This document shows, in pieces, positions 1 through 10,895 of a stretch of 64,000 nucleotides of DNA (the stretch's first letter is position 1; each line of letters opens with the position of its first letter). The stretch covers positions 16,356,429-16,420,428 of the forward strand of contig NC_063264.1 of NCBI RefSeq assembly GCF_019578655.1. Direction: 5' to 3'. The position numbers were made by a program, and so were the translations under genes. This stretch comes from Ricinus communis (Eukaryota > Streptophyta > Magnoliopsida > Malpighiales > Euphorbiaceae). The notes below the pieces were generated by a model. The model had not been told where the DNA came from. It did not search any database and was given only the letters and a program-made list of their open reading frames with translations.

Positions 1-695
1 TATCATAGGGTAACTTGCCTCCCATCTTTCACAAATGAATACCTATTAAGAAAGCCATCATGTGAGACTTTCCTATCAAACTGCCATGGTCTACCTAACA
101 GGATATGTCCAGCATGCATTGGTACTACATCACATAGCACCTCATCAACATATCTACCAATTTGAAATGACACTATAATCTGTTTATTTACTTTCATTTC
201 ACCACAATTATTTAACCAAAGCAATCTATAAGGCCTAGGATGAGGAATCAATTTCAAACCCAATTTCTCAACCATGGACACACTAGCAACATTTGTGCAA
301 CTACCATTATCAATAATAAGGTTGCAAGTCTTACTTTGTACATGGCATCTAGTGTGAAATATGTTGTCTCTTTGTTGTTCCATATTATCTTCATCCTTCA
401 TATATGTATTAAGTGTATGTCTTACCACTAAGAGCTTTCCTTTCATGGGCCCTTCAATGCCATCATCACTACTCTCTTGCTCTTGTGGCATCTCTTCCCC
501 TTCACTCTCACCTTCAGTCTCAATATCTCCATAATCTGAAGCAATCATTGTCCTTCCATTTGGACATTGAGATGCAATATGTCCACTGCCCAAGCACTTA
601 AAACACTTGATGTCTCGGTTTCTTTGCTTATGTGGCTCGGTCTTATAGGTACCCCTTGGATCATCCACTCCTTTTTGCTTGGTATCCTGCAAAAC
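1..695 (-). pseudogene. Ty3/gypsy zinc knuckle and aspartic protease
   Basis: A 229-codon open stretch on the minus strand. It contains a CCHC zinc knuckle (C-F-K-C-L-G-S-G-H-I-A-S-Q-C, about 580-625), an acidic linker, then a retropepsin-like protease with IIDNGSCTNVAS (catalytic Asp kept) and HILLGRPW further on. In gypsy elements the knuckle binds RNA and the protease cuts the polyprotein. This stretch is open and better preserved than gag upstream, but the element as a whole is broken. The protein ends in a truncated frame at the window edge. Confidence 0.85.
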
Positions 696-1639
696 AGAAT
701 TGTTAGCATCAAATTTACCTCATTTGGTGTCATTGCTCCAGTTCGGTTTGGTATTGGAATTAGTTTCCCAATTCGGTTTTGAACCTGAATTTGAAGACCA
801 ATTCGGTTTACTCTCTCTTTGCTGTCCATCTCGTTTTGAGTTGTCTTTCCACCTTTATAGCAAGGTGTACCATTTCATCAATCTCCATATAATATTGTAA
901 ATCAACGCGATCAAGCCTCCATCTCCTTGAAATAATCCTCTATGCTTTTTGTATCTTGTCTCAAGTATTGGAGTTTTTGGTACAACTCTCTTTGGTGATG
1001 CACAGGTACAAATCTCCTCTTCATGACAAACTTAAAAGCCACCCAACTATTGATAGGCTCTTCCCCATTTCTTCTCCTACTCACTACCATTTGGTCATAC
1101 CATAGAATTGCATACTCTGTAAAATGGCTAACCACTAACTTCAGTTGCTTCTCAGTAAAACAATTATGACAATCAAATATGAGATCTACCCTTTTCTCCC
1201 ACTTTAGATAGGCTTCAAGGTCGGTTCTACTAGCAAAGTTTGGAACAATAAATTTGATGCTACTTAAAGTTCAGCCCATATCATCATTATTGTACTCATT
1301 ATGCCGCATGTGTTGGGGCTGCCCATGATTGTGCATACCTAAATTTTGTGCATTCATACCCACATTCGGTGCTTCAGCCCTAAAATCTTGCCTATTCCCC
1401 ATGTTTCTATTCAATGCTGCAAATCATTCAAGCCTTTCCTCTTTGATTAGCTTCTAAAGTTCTAGTCATCTCACTTTTAATTTCCCTAGTTTCATTGTGC
1501 AACTCCACCTCTATTCTTTCCATTCGGTCATTAAGGTTTGCAATATTCCTTTACGTCCTCTTATTTGCTTGCATTTACGCTAATGCAATTGTGTTATTCT
1601 GGTCTCATCATGAGTACTAGAACCGGATGACATACCTGC
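696..1639 (-). pseudogene. Ty3/gypsy gag (capsid) remnant
   Basis: The reading starts near 1,632 with a Met-Ser-Ser-Gly-Ser-Ser peptide and passes through several stops. It then enters a recognisable retrotransposon gag domain. At 911-1,135 an open stretch contains the motifs LWYDQM, VMKRRFVP and HQRELYQKLQ, typical of plant gypsy capsid proteins. The same motifs recur in the plus-strand element at 4,362-4,560, so the two elements are relatives. An in-frame stop occurs near 1,273 (Asp-Met-Gly-stop). Gag normally forms the virus-like particle; this copy cannot be translated through. Confidence 0.8.
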
Positions 1640-2343
1640 AACAAGGGTTAGAAAACACAACAAAATACGAATTTAATGGACCTCACACACACTCCCTCAT
1701 GTGTTTGCTCCCAAAAATGAAGGTGGTCACTCGTGTTTCACACAAACAATGAATACACACATGGGTTAACCTCACACCACTCAAGCTTGTTTTTAAATAT
1801 TCTTATTAAATCAAATAACACCAAATAAAAAACCTAATCATAGTCATCGCAACATACTAGAATCAAAATTCAAACATTTAATTGAGGCAAAATCGTATAT
1901 ATTGAAGAAATTACAAGTGTATAGTGCGCTCAAAAGAAAATAAGAAGTCAATGAATAAAAACTCAAAGGGAAGCAAAGACAAGTGAAAGAAAACCACTAA
2001 ATGCAAAAATTAATGTTAAATGAAACAATGAAAAGGTAAGAAGCAACGTCACTAGCAATCAAAAAGACACAAAACTACTTGTAATACCTTAAAACGCCTA
2101 GAAAACAACTAAAGAACAAAGGACATATGAAGAACAAATGACATATGAAGAACAAACCCGAAACAACTCAAAGATAAAAGAAAAGTATGACCAAAAACAC
2201 AAAAGCAGCCAAAAATCCTAGTAAACGATGGAATTTGACTTGGAGAGGGTGGGGCTAATGAATCCAAAGGATAATGGTGTATTACCAATGATAGATCAGT
2301 TTGGCAATCAATTGTAACAACAGAATTCATTCTAGGGTTGAGT

Positions 2344-2348
2344 ATGTC
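2344..2348. repeat. Target site duplication, left copy (ATGTC)
   Basis: Five bases ATGTC lie immediately before the TG of the plus-strand LTR at 2,349. The same five bases follow the terminal CA at 12,188. Five-base duplications are normal for Ty3/gypsy integration. Confidence 0.9.
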
Positions 2349-3334
2349 TGATGCAACCAAGGATGCATCTTAGTCAACTAGCATGGATCCACTAGCCTAT
2401 GGAGGACCAACGACACAAGCAAGGAGTAAGAAGTTCAAGGAAGCCTTAAATTCTTACTTGGAGCATGTTTTAAAGATGGCTAATGATGGTGCTTTTGATG
2501 ATGATAACAATACCTTGAAGATAGTGACAATAATTGCTATTAATGAAGATTGAGGCAGAAGCTCATCTTCAATATGGCGTGACCACGCCTTACAACCTGT
2601 GAGCTACACAAAATCTGGATAGAAGATCATTGTCAATAAGGCGTGACCACACCTTACAATTCATGAGCTGCTGGTACCTAAAAAAAGAGCTTTGAATTTT
2701 TCAAGATAAATTCTTAGTGGACCTATTTTTTAGTTAATTTCTTATATTTTTGGAAGTACTGGATAAAGAGAACTTTCTCCATGAATTTAGGATTTTAATT
2801 TGTTTAGATTACTCTTTATCTTATCCTTCCTTATAGGGATAAGATCAACCGCATATTAGGAGTCTTTTAGGGTTTGATTTTTATTCCTTATCTCTTAGTC
2901 CTTTCTAGGGTTAAAATTATTTCAAAACCCTATAAATAGAGCTATGTATTTCGGCCAAAAGGGCATTAGATCAATATATCATTTTGAATGAAGTTTATTT
3001 TTCTTGAGTTGTTAACTCTTGAATTTCTTGAGATTAAATTAACTTGTTTAGTTTAGTTTCACATCTACATGTTTGATCAATCAATTAACTTTTTATTAGC
3101 TTCTTGGGTTGTTTGAACATTCTTCATCTATTTATAACTAAAGGGCTTAGTAGTTCTATTGGTAAGTCTTTTAGTTCCATAATCAATTGCAAACTTTCAA
3201 GTTAGATCTTGGGGTGAAAATTCAAACTTATTGGTAAGGGTGCTTCCTCTTAAATAGGGAGAAAGTTTATCAGTTTGAATTTCTCACCATTGCTCATCTT
3301 GATGTTTGAACGTATCAGGTTCGAGTTCGTATCA
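2349..3334 (+). repeat. 5' LTR of the middle element (986 bp)
   Basis: Starts TGATGCAACC and ends CGTATCA, directly before the primer binding site. Bases 2,831-3,334 align over 504 bases with 11,685-12,188, differing at roughly one base in 25 by eye. A promoter-like TATAAATAGAG sequence occurs near 2,931. The first 482 bases have no partner in the 3' LTR because that part was deleted. Confidence 0.9.
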
Positions 3335-3336
3335 TT

Positions 3337-3349
3337 TGGTATCGGAGCC
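3337..3349 (+). other. Primer binding site, initiator tRNA-Met
   Basis: TGGTATCGGAGCC follows the LTR by two bases. It matches 12 of 13 bases of the complement of the plant initiator tRNA-Met 3' end (TGGTATCAGAGCC). This is where minus-strand DNA synthesis would be primed. Confidence 0.9.
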
Positions 3350-3967
3350 AAACTTGTAAGTTTGGTTTACTTTCTTTTCAATTAAGGGTCTGTCTTCTAT
3401 TTCATCTTAATTTCTATTCGCATCATTAAAAAAAAGAAGTATAATATTTTCATTGCTGCCCGCATACTAAGGCAGATTCATAAAAAAAAGGAACGAAAAA
3501 CTAACCCTAACAGTTTGTGTTGGGTGGTTCTTGAAGAATTGATTCTTGATTGATTGATTCTGCAATTCTTTTTTTTTAATTGATTGGAGCTGTTTTTCAT
3601 TCTTGAAATTCTGATTTGGGTAATTTTTTTTTGTTTTCTCTTAAAAAGCTTTTCTTTTGGGTTAATTGAGTCTTGTTCGATTAGTTATAAGCTTGTTTTG
3701 TTCACACGCTTATAATTTATTTTATTGATTCACGAGTGTTCTATTGAACTTCAGAATTAATAAACGTTAAGAGGTTATGAAAAACTTATTTTTATGATTA
3801 CCTAGAACAATTTGATTTAATTTCTATAAGGAATTCAATTCTTTATGAGTGAAACACGTGAGGGAGTGATCTTTTCTTATTTCTCCTTTGACTATAAGAA
3901 GCCTCCAGAGTATAACACTTGATCACGTCTTTTTTTTTGTTTTCTTTTCTAGTCTTTTGGGTTAACC
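3350..3967 (+). other. Untranslated leader of the middle element
   Basis: T-rich leader between the primer site and gag, with several A and T homopolymers. No open frame of note is seen. Confidence 0.75.
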
Positions 3968-4860
3968 ATGTCATCTGAACAGCCATTGACTTTGAAAAGA
4001 TTAGCTTCTACATTAAAAAATGTAGTAGAACATATGCAAAGACAATTTCAAAAACAAGATGACAAATTAACTAGGTTATTGAATGATATGCCTAAAATGT
4101 CTAAAGGGGATAGTTTTGGTGATGACCTAGAAAGTGAGTCTAAAAGGTCTAGACATAATTTCCAACCCAAAATTGACACTAATTTAGGTAGTATTAAGAT
4201 GAAAATACCGTCCTTTCATGGTAAGAGTGACCCTGAAGTTTATTTGGAGTGGGAAAAGAAGGTTAAAAGGGTTTTTGAAATGTCATAACTATAGTGAGTC
4301 TAAAAAGGTTAAACTTGCTGTTGTTGAATTTTGTGATTATGCTGGCATTTGGTAGGATCAATTGGTGAGTGGTCGTAGGCGTTATAGGGAACCCGAAGTT
4401 GGTTCATGGGATGAGGTTAAGCACATTATGCGTAAAAGGTTTGTGCCATCGCACTACCAAAGGGACTTGTACAACAAGTTACAAAATTTTGGTACAAGGT
4501 GTAAGAGTGTTGAGGAGTATTGGCAATCTATGGAGATAGCTATAGATGAGGATAGGGAAGCCATAATGGCAAGATTTTTGCATGGTTTGAATCGTGATAT
4601 TTCTAACATAATTGAATTGCAGCATTATGTAGAGATGGAGGACATGTTGCACATGGCCGTAAAGGTGGAAAAGCAATTGAAAACTAAGAGGAAAAGTGAT
4701 GCTCCTAGCTCAAGATGGAGTAACAAATGGAAAGGGAGCAACCAACCCCCTAACAAGGGTCATGAGGCATCAAAGGACATCAAAGCAGCCCCTAAATTTG
4801 ATGTTAACACTAAGCCAACAACGCAAAGTGACCTCAAATCAAAGAAGTGCAATGCTTCAA
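3968..4860 (+). pseudogene. Ty3/gypsy gag
   Basis: ATG at 3,968 opens 106 codons containing a coiled N-terminal part and the capsid-start motif PSFHGKSDPEVYLEWEKKV, ending at a TAA at 4,286. The capsid continues in another frame from about 4,291, with WWDQL-like, MRKRFVPSHYQRDLY and ARFLHGLN motifs and a basic tail. A further frameshift follows before the zinc knuckle at about 4,850. The order and motifs match the minus-strand gag at 696-1,639. One or more frame changes make gag non-functional. The start was chosen for its position after the leader and for the in-frame capsid motif. Confidence 0.85.
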
Positions 4861-5915
4861 GTGTTTGGGATATGGGCATATATCTTACCAATGTCCAAAC
4901 AAGCGAACCATGGCAATTCGAGGTGGTGAAGTGGTCTTTGAGAGTGATGAAGAATCCAAACCTGGTGAGAAGGATTATCTAGACATGCCTGAATTGGAGG
5001 ATTGTGATGATGTGCAATTGGGTGAGGTTAGTAATGTACTTATAACCTTTAGAGCTCTTAATTTACAACCTGTTGATGATGATGCTCAAAGGGAAAACAT
5101 ATTCCATACTACATGTAAAGTACAAAACCATGATGCTAATTATAGTTTAATCATTAATAGGGGTAGTTGTACTAATGTAGCAAGTGCTATGATGGTTGAT
5201 AAACTTAAACTTCCAAACTATTAAGCACACTAAGCCATACACCATGCAATGGCTCAATGATCAAAGTGGAATTAGAGTTACTAAGCAAGTACGGGTTGCA
5301 TTTAGTGTAAAGAAGTATCATGATGAGGTACTATGTGATGTTGTTCCCATGCATACATGTCATATGTTGCTAGGTAGACCATGGTTATATGATAGATCTG
5401 TAATTCATAATGGTCGAACCAATGCTTATTCTCTTATAATGGATGGAAAACTGTATGTTTTGGCACCATTAAGTCCTAAAGAAGTTTGTGAAATACAAAA
5501 AGTTGTAAAGGACCAAATGGAAGAATATGAGAAAGAAAAAAGAAAGTGTAAGAGTGCGCATGAAAAAGTAAAGGTGCACAAGCAAAAGGGGAGTTGTATG
5601 GAGAATAATGAGGGGCGAGAGCAAAAAGTGGTAAAAGGAGAGTTTAGTGAGGGTTTGTGCAAGAATGTGAGCAAAAGAATGAGTAAGGCGCAAGAAAAAG
5701 GGGAGGCAAGTGAGAAAAAAGTGAGTTTCTTAGTTAGAGAGCGAGACTTGAGAAAGGCTTTTAGTGAAAATAGGCAAGTACTTGTACTTATGTACAAGGA
5801 AACTTTATTTAACACTAATGATCTTAACTCTTCTCTTCTCAGTGTGTTTGTAAGTGTTTTACAGAGTTTGAAGATGTGTTTCCCGAGGAATTACCAAGTG
5901 GGTTGCCATCACTAA
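4847..5915 (+). pseudogene. Ty3/gypsy zinc knuckle, protease and linker
   Basis: A CCHC knuckle (CFKCLGYGHISYQC) opens this part. The protease follows, but its active-site motif reads IINRGSCTNVAS where the related minus-strand copy has IIDNGSCTNVAS, so the catalytic Asp is replaced by Asn and a second active-site position is changed. A frameshift near 5,220 moves the second half of the protease (MLLGRPWLYD) into another frame. It is followed by a Lys/Glu-rich linker toward reverse transcriptase. The protease is inactive by inspection. Confidence 0.85.
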
Positions 5916-6630
5916 GGGGGATAAAGCACCAAATTGACTTTGTGCTGAGGTCATCTATTCCAAATAGACCAGCTTATTGAGTCAATCCGGAGGAGACCAA
6001 AGAGTTGCAATGCCAAATTGAGGAACTACTAAGTAAAGGTTATGTTAGGGAAAGTCTTAGTCCATGTGCTGTTCCTGTTTTGTTATCCCTAAGAAAGATG
6101 GGTCTTGGCGTATGTGTGTTGATTGTCGTGCAATTAACTAGATTACCATTAAATATCATCATCCTATTCCTAGGTTAGATGATATGTTAGATGAATTGCA
6201 TGGTAGTGTTATCTTTACTAAAATTGATTTGAGAAGTGGCTATCACCAAATTAGAGTGAATATAGGTAATGAGTGGAAAACAGCATTCAAAACTAAATTT
6301 GGTTTGTGTAAGTGGTTGGTGATGCCTTTTGGCTTAACTAACGCACCAAGTACTTTTATGAGACTAATGAACCATGTTTTGCATGTGTATATTGGTAAAT
6401 TTGTGGTAGTATATTTTGATGATATTCTGATTTATAGTAAGAGCATGAATGAGCATGTTGAACATGTTCGGATGGTGTTGATGGTTTTACATGAGAATTC
6501 TTTATATGCTAACCTTGCTAAGTGTGATTTTTGCACAAACAAACTTGTGTTTCTTGGTTTTGTTGTTAGTGCAAATGGAATTCAGGTTGATGAAGATAAG
6601 GTGAAAGTAATATGGCCAACACTAAAGAAT
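5870..6630 (+). pseudogene. Ty3/gypsy reverse transcriptase, 5' part
   Basis: The start is damaged: a stop near 5,980, a frameshift around 6,080, and a stop in the AIN region near 6,141. From 6,184 an open stretch carries the core of a gypsy reverse transcriptase: [38 protein letters not shown] and the catalytic Y-F-D-D box at 6,412-6,423, then [11 protein letters not shown]. Coding is interrupted at 6,630 by the insertion at 6,636 and resumes at 10,901 ([12 protein letters not shown] thumb/connection motif). Confidence 0.92.
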
Positions 6631-6635
6631 GGTAG
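6631..6635. repeat. Target site duplication of the inner element (GGTAG)
   Basis: GGTAG precedes the TG at 6,636, and GGTAG recurs at 10,896-10,900 directly after the CA at 10,895. Joining the host sequence across it restores the reverse transcriptase frame order, confirming the insertion. Confidence 0.93.
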
Positions 6636-7404
6636 TGTCACGACCCCACCCGTGGGCCCGTGACCGGCACTAGGGAATGGGTAGGCTTAAGGCCACCGAA
6701 ACCGGTAGTAAGCCTGACACTCACTGATTTAAACAAATCTCATCTCAAATTAATATTATTAAAGCCACAATTTATCTTAAATTACATTCTACATAAATAC
6801 TTGATGGCCGCTGAAAAACTAGGCGAGACCTCGAAACTCGAAAATTTACAACTGATACATCTACTATTACTCACTGCGGAGAATCTAAGATTTACCAATT
6901 TACATACCAAATCAAATACATCACCCGATGATGAAGGAGTCGGATACTGAATAAGAGTCGCGAGAGGACTATGATCACGAATCCGAAAATAAGAAAATGA
7001 GACCGGTCTAGAGTGAGTTAAAATCAAATAATCCGGGGACTATTGCATTCTTCTCGGAAAATATAGATTATTCAAATCAGATATCAAACCATGCATGTAA
7101 ATACAAATCACATTATAATCAAATACCATAGTAAATAAATAAATAAAAATATATATTTACTTTTACGGGACGAGTGGCTCAGTAGAACCCTAACCCCAAA
7201 TTCTAACAGCCATTTTGGCTCTCTTAATCCAATAAGACTGGCGCCCCGAGAGTAATGCTCGACCAGGGACCTTACTTCCAGTCTAGTCACTTAAGTATCC
7301 AAATAAGAAATCTAGTAGCCATTCGGCTCTCTTAATCCAATAAGACTGGCGCCCCGAGAGCAATGCTCGACCAGGGACCTTACCTCTAGTATGGTCACTT
7401 AAGC
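6636..7404 (-). repeat. Truncated 3' LTR of the inner element
   Basis: Aligns from its left end with 7,848 onward and with 61,939 onward. It stops within the tandem subrepeat zone at about 7,404, so roughly 2.3 kb of LTR present in the other copy is missing here. Internal leader sequence follows directly. Confidence 0.82.
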
Positions 7405-7831
7405 TTCTTACAATCACCAACTCAACCATAACAGCCGACATCCGCTCGACTTCCCAGGCACTACCTTCGGCGCTACTCAAAAAGACGATGCCTGATGCGA
7501 TGATGAGGCAGTCCATGACACGACTGCAACCACGCTCTACACTAAAACTGACTGCGGTGCCCACCATCGAAACAACAATCAAAGCTTCTAAAGGCGGACT
7601 GCACTAATCACTTGAAGAAACAGCACGAGTCTATCGCGCTTCGGATCTTCCCATCGCTACAAGCTCATTCTCAGCACAGCACCAAAGACAAGCTTACAAG
7701 AAAAGAATGACAGACTCTCTAACAAAGAAGGCTGAGACACTGGAGTCAATAAAAACAACAAGACAGACATGATACTAACTCCGCAGTACCAACAAAAATC
7801 TTAACTTAGGTCGAAGGAAATCTAAACCTAA
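7405..7831 (-). other. Short non-coding internal region of the inner element
   Basis: About 430 bases between primer site and truncated LTR, noticeably richer in G+C than the surroundings. A 99-codon minus frame overlaps its left part (7,283-7,582), but it also runs through LTR subrepeat and shows no retroelement domain. This is probably leader sequence left after loss of the coding region. Confidence 0.65.
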
Positions 7832-7843
7832 GCTCTGATACCA
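7832..7843 (-). other. Primer binding site of the inner element, initiator tRNA-Met
   Basis: The plus strand reads GCTCTGATACCA, the 3' end of plant initiator tRNA-Met including CCA. The minus strand therefore carries TGGTATCAGAGC, four bases from the LTR edge at 7,848. This fixes the element's orientation as minus. Confidence 0.9.
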
Positions 7844-7847
7844 ACTT

Positions 7848-10800
7848 TGTCACGACCCCACCTGGTGGGCCCGTGGACCCATGACTAGGGAATGGGTAGG
7901 CGTAAGGCCACCGAAACCCGTAGTAAGCCTGACACTCACTGACTTAAACAAATCTCATCTCAAATTAATATTATTAAAGCCACAAATTATCTTAAATGCT
8001 ACATTTTACATAAATACTTCGGTCTGCCAGAAAAACTAGGCGAGACCTGAAACTCAGAAAATTTACAACTGATACATCTACTATTACTACTGCGGAGAAT
8101 CTAAGATTTACCAATTTACATACCAATTCAAATACATCACCCGATGATGAAGGAGTCGGGTTACTGAATAAGAGTCGCGGGAGAACTAACAGTCACGAAT
8201 CTGAAAAGAAAACATAAATAGAGACTGTCAGTCTCGAGAGTGAGTTAAAATCAAATAATCTAGAGACTATTGCTTCTTCTCAAAAAAACATAGATTATTC
8301 AAATCAGTATATCAAACCATACTATAATCATACCCTACTATTTCCTTCACATAAAATATTAATCATTCGAATCAAAATATCAACCATGCACGTAAATACA
8401 ATCCATATTATAATCATACCATAATAAATTAATAAATAAATAAATAAAAATATATTTTTACTTTTACGGGACGAGTGGCTCGGTAGAACCCTAAACCCCA
8501 AAATCTAGTAGCCATTCGGCTCTCTTAATCCAATAAGACTGGCGCCCCGAGAGCAATGCTCGACCAGGGACCTTACCTCCACCGTCACTTAAGTATCCAA
8601 ATAAGAAATCTAGTAGCCATTCGGCTCTCTTAATCCAATAAGACTGGCGCCCCGAGAGCAATGCTCGACCAGGGACCTTACCTCCAGTCTGGTCACTTAA
8701 GTATCCAAATAAGCCGGCGCCCCAAGAGCAATGCTCGACCAAGGACCTTACCTCCGGCAATTTACACAAATTAGCCCAGAGAGCCATGCTCGACCAGGGC
8801 AAACCCATAAAAATCTGATTACATGTCCATGATCATTACCGTGCAAGACGCGATCCTGATGTAACCCATCAGGCGGCATGTTCTACGAAAGCCACATCCC
8901 CAAATCGAAATCATCACATTAAATAAATATCATTGTATAATGAAATCATTCAACCATATCAAAATAACAATTAACAATTAAGAGTATGACATCAGGCAAC
9001 TCAGGTGGAAAACTGATAATATTTGGAATTATTATAACATTACTATAATAATACTCATATTATCTTCAATAATTAATAATCCAGTAAAATTATTTACGTT
9101 GAGATATTAATAACCATGTTAAACATAAACTTCCAAAATAGCATATTAAAATCAGACTTAGCAATAGTGCAATGATTAAATGACTTTAACTCACAGAATT
9201 GGGCGACCTCCTAGCTCTGCTCCGGTGCCTCAGTTGGAGCGAGCCGAACAAACGGACAATCTAGTCACGGAAAACAATTTATCAAAACGCTGAAACAATC
9301 GATCTTTAATCCTAGGTCTAGACTCCTAGGACTGACTGTCTAAGAATCTCGACTCAGGAACTACAAAATTCTAGAACCTCCCTACAACACGAACATTACC
9401 CCCCGTAAAAACGGGTCTAGGACCTGCCAGAAAAACACTCTAAATATCCAACAATTAAAACAACGGGAGTCGGGTCCCCAAACTTCACTATTTCCGACTC
9501 GCCACACAAAGACAAAATACGACTATGGCAGGCCAATCGACAGACAAATATTTTTGACTCACAAAAATCATCAAATACTCAATATAATCCAATAGACACA
9601 ATTAAACCAAGAATTTCTAAAATTAACGGGCCAAAGAAAATTACCGAGACGCTCGATCGCTCGGTCGACTCGCCTCCAGCCGCCGGAGTCCGATCGACGA
9701 TCCGAACACACCATCGGACTCACAACGACGCGCTGATGACGATCCCCGCTTTTGATTTTTTGATCTGACACCCGATCATCCGGAGAAATTTGCGGACGAT
9801 CACGGCCGTTGGTTTGCAAATGGAGCCCGATCGCCACCAAACCGGTGCCATTTCGAAGCTTGAGATGAGGAGAGTCGGGATACGTCCTCCGATCGTCCAT
9901 CCTCCACCGGATCTCGCCGGAAAAACCCAAAAACGCCGGCTGCCACCATTTTCTCTCTCCACCGGATCTTCCGTCTCCGGCCACCACAGGCGTCGGCCGC
10001 TAAAAGAAAGCTCTCGCCGAGAGGAGCCGATCGCCACCCAGGCTCGGCCGCCAACAATGCCGAAAATGGAACACGCTTGCCGTGCTCTTCCGGCCGCTCG
10101 CCTGCCGCTCTGTCGGCCAGCTCCGCCCCAGTGATCGCCACCACGCCTGCAGATCCTCTCTCTTCCGTGCGCTCTCTCTCTCTCTCCTCCTTTCTTCTTC
10201 CCCGATTTTCTTTCCTTTCAATATCGACATTAGGCCCCCGAACCTTTCCTTATTGCAATTTGGTCCCTCAACTTTCTTAATTACTTACAATTTCATCCTG
10301 CAGAATTCCAATTTAACCCCCAAACTTTCCTTTAGCCTTTCAATTAAGCCCTTAACTAATTAATTTGGGCCAACACCGAATTATTGAAAATACACAAATA
10401 CCCCTGACCGACATATTTATTTATAAAAATACCAAGCTCACAAATTTCCATTAAAACCCCATAAAAAAAATAACATTATACTTTCAATCCTTATACCAAA
10501 ATAAATTTCCAATTTAGTCCTAACACACAATTAAATTAAATAATCAATTTCCAACTTAAAATTTAATACTACTAATCAATTATAATACCAATTTTCCCAA
10601 AATTCTTTTATAAACATCCTTTACAATTCTACCATAATTTTCCAATATATAATTTTACTTATATAAATATGCATTTGGGAAAATTTTGAATAACCAAAAT
10701 ATAATCATTTCTCAAATAATTTACTTGAATAATTTCTTAAAATTTCAAACTAATTGGGTATAGAAAATAACTCATTTATTTGATTAATATTAAATTTTTC

Positions 10801-10895
10801 ATTAAATCATTTCAAATTAAACCCAATAATAATGAAGCTAAAATTAACTTAAATAAAAACTCATTATTAAATATATAAAAATTTCGGGTGTTACA
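7848..10895 (-). repeat. 5' LTR of the inner element (3,048 bp)
   Basis: A complete LTR: TGTAACACCC... on the minus strand, ending ...CGTGACA next to the primer site. It contains a tandem subrepeat block at 8,508-8,820 and a G+C-rich block at about 9,640-10,210 holding a short CT microsatellite. An AT-rich third follows toward 10,895. The open frames in the G+C-rich block occur on both strands and resemble nothing, so I do not call genes there. A second copy runs from 61,939 to the window end. Confidence 0.87.
8508..8820. repeat. Tandem subrepeats in the large LTR
   Basis: Two full units and shorter partial units of roughly 60-115 bases share GGCGCCCCGAGAGCAATGCT, followed by CGACCAGGGACCTTACC. 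The same units occur at 7,207-7,400 and 62,600-62,895. Copy number and spacing differ between the LTR copies. Confidence 0.85.

Larger units (their letters stand above)
1..2348 (-). mobile_element. Ty3/gypsy element (outer host of the nest), left part
   Basis: This is the gag-protease side of a minus-strand LTR retrotransposon. It continues at 12,194 on the far side of a nested insertion. Reading leftwards, the order is LTR and primer site (12,707-13,135), untranslated leader (12,706-12,194 then 2,348-1,640), gag (from about 1,632) and protease, running off the window at base 1. The leader part (1,640-2,348) has no convincing coding frame. The element is old: gag is interrupted by stops and frameshifts. 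The far end (reverse transcriptase, integrase, second LTR) lies outside the window. Confidence 0.85.
6636..10895 (-). mobile_element. Large-LTR Ty3/gypsy-like element, innermost
   Basis: A 4,260-bp minus-strand element with TG..CA ends and perfect 5-bp target duplications. On the minus strand it starts TGTAACACCCG and ends GGTCGTGACA. It consists of a full 3,048-bp LTR (7,848-10,895), a primer site (7,832-7,843), about 430 bases of internal sequence with no gag or pol, and a truncated second LTR (6,636 to about 7,404). The LTR length, start motif and tRNA-Met primer resemble plant Tekay/Del chromoviruses, but with no coding domain the lineage is an inference. Another copy begins at 61,939. 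Confidence 0.88.

Noticed and set aside
5426..5815. 129-codon minus frame
   Set aside because: Antisense shadow of the Lys/Glu-rich linker of the middle gypsy element; Phe/Leu/Ser composition reflects this.
8491..8808. 105-codon minus frame with repeated VPGRALLSGRQSYWIKRAEW
   Set aside because: It is the translation of LTR tandem subrepeats; the same peptide appears at 7,283 and 62,663.
8508..8820. Short regularly repeated units resembling a CRISPR array
   Set aside because: Units are long and contiguous inside a retrotransposon LTR of a plant genome, spacers are not unique, and no cas genes exist.
9571..10363. Several 76-138 codon open frames on both strands
   Set aside because: They overlap one another in a G+C-rich LTR block, have biased Arg/Ser/Pro/Gly content, match no family, and recur with the LTR copy at 63,733.
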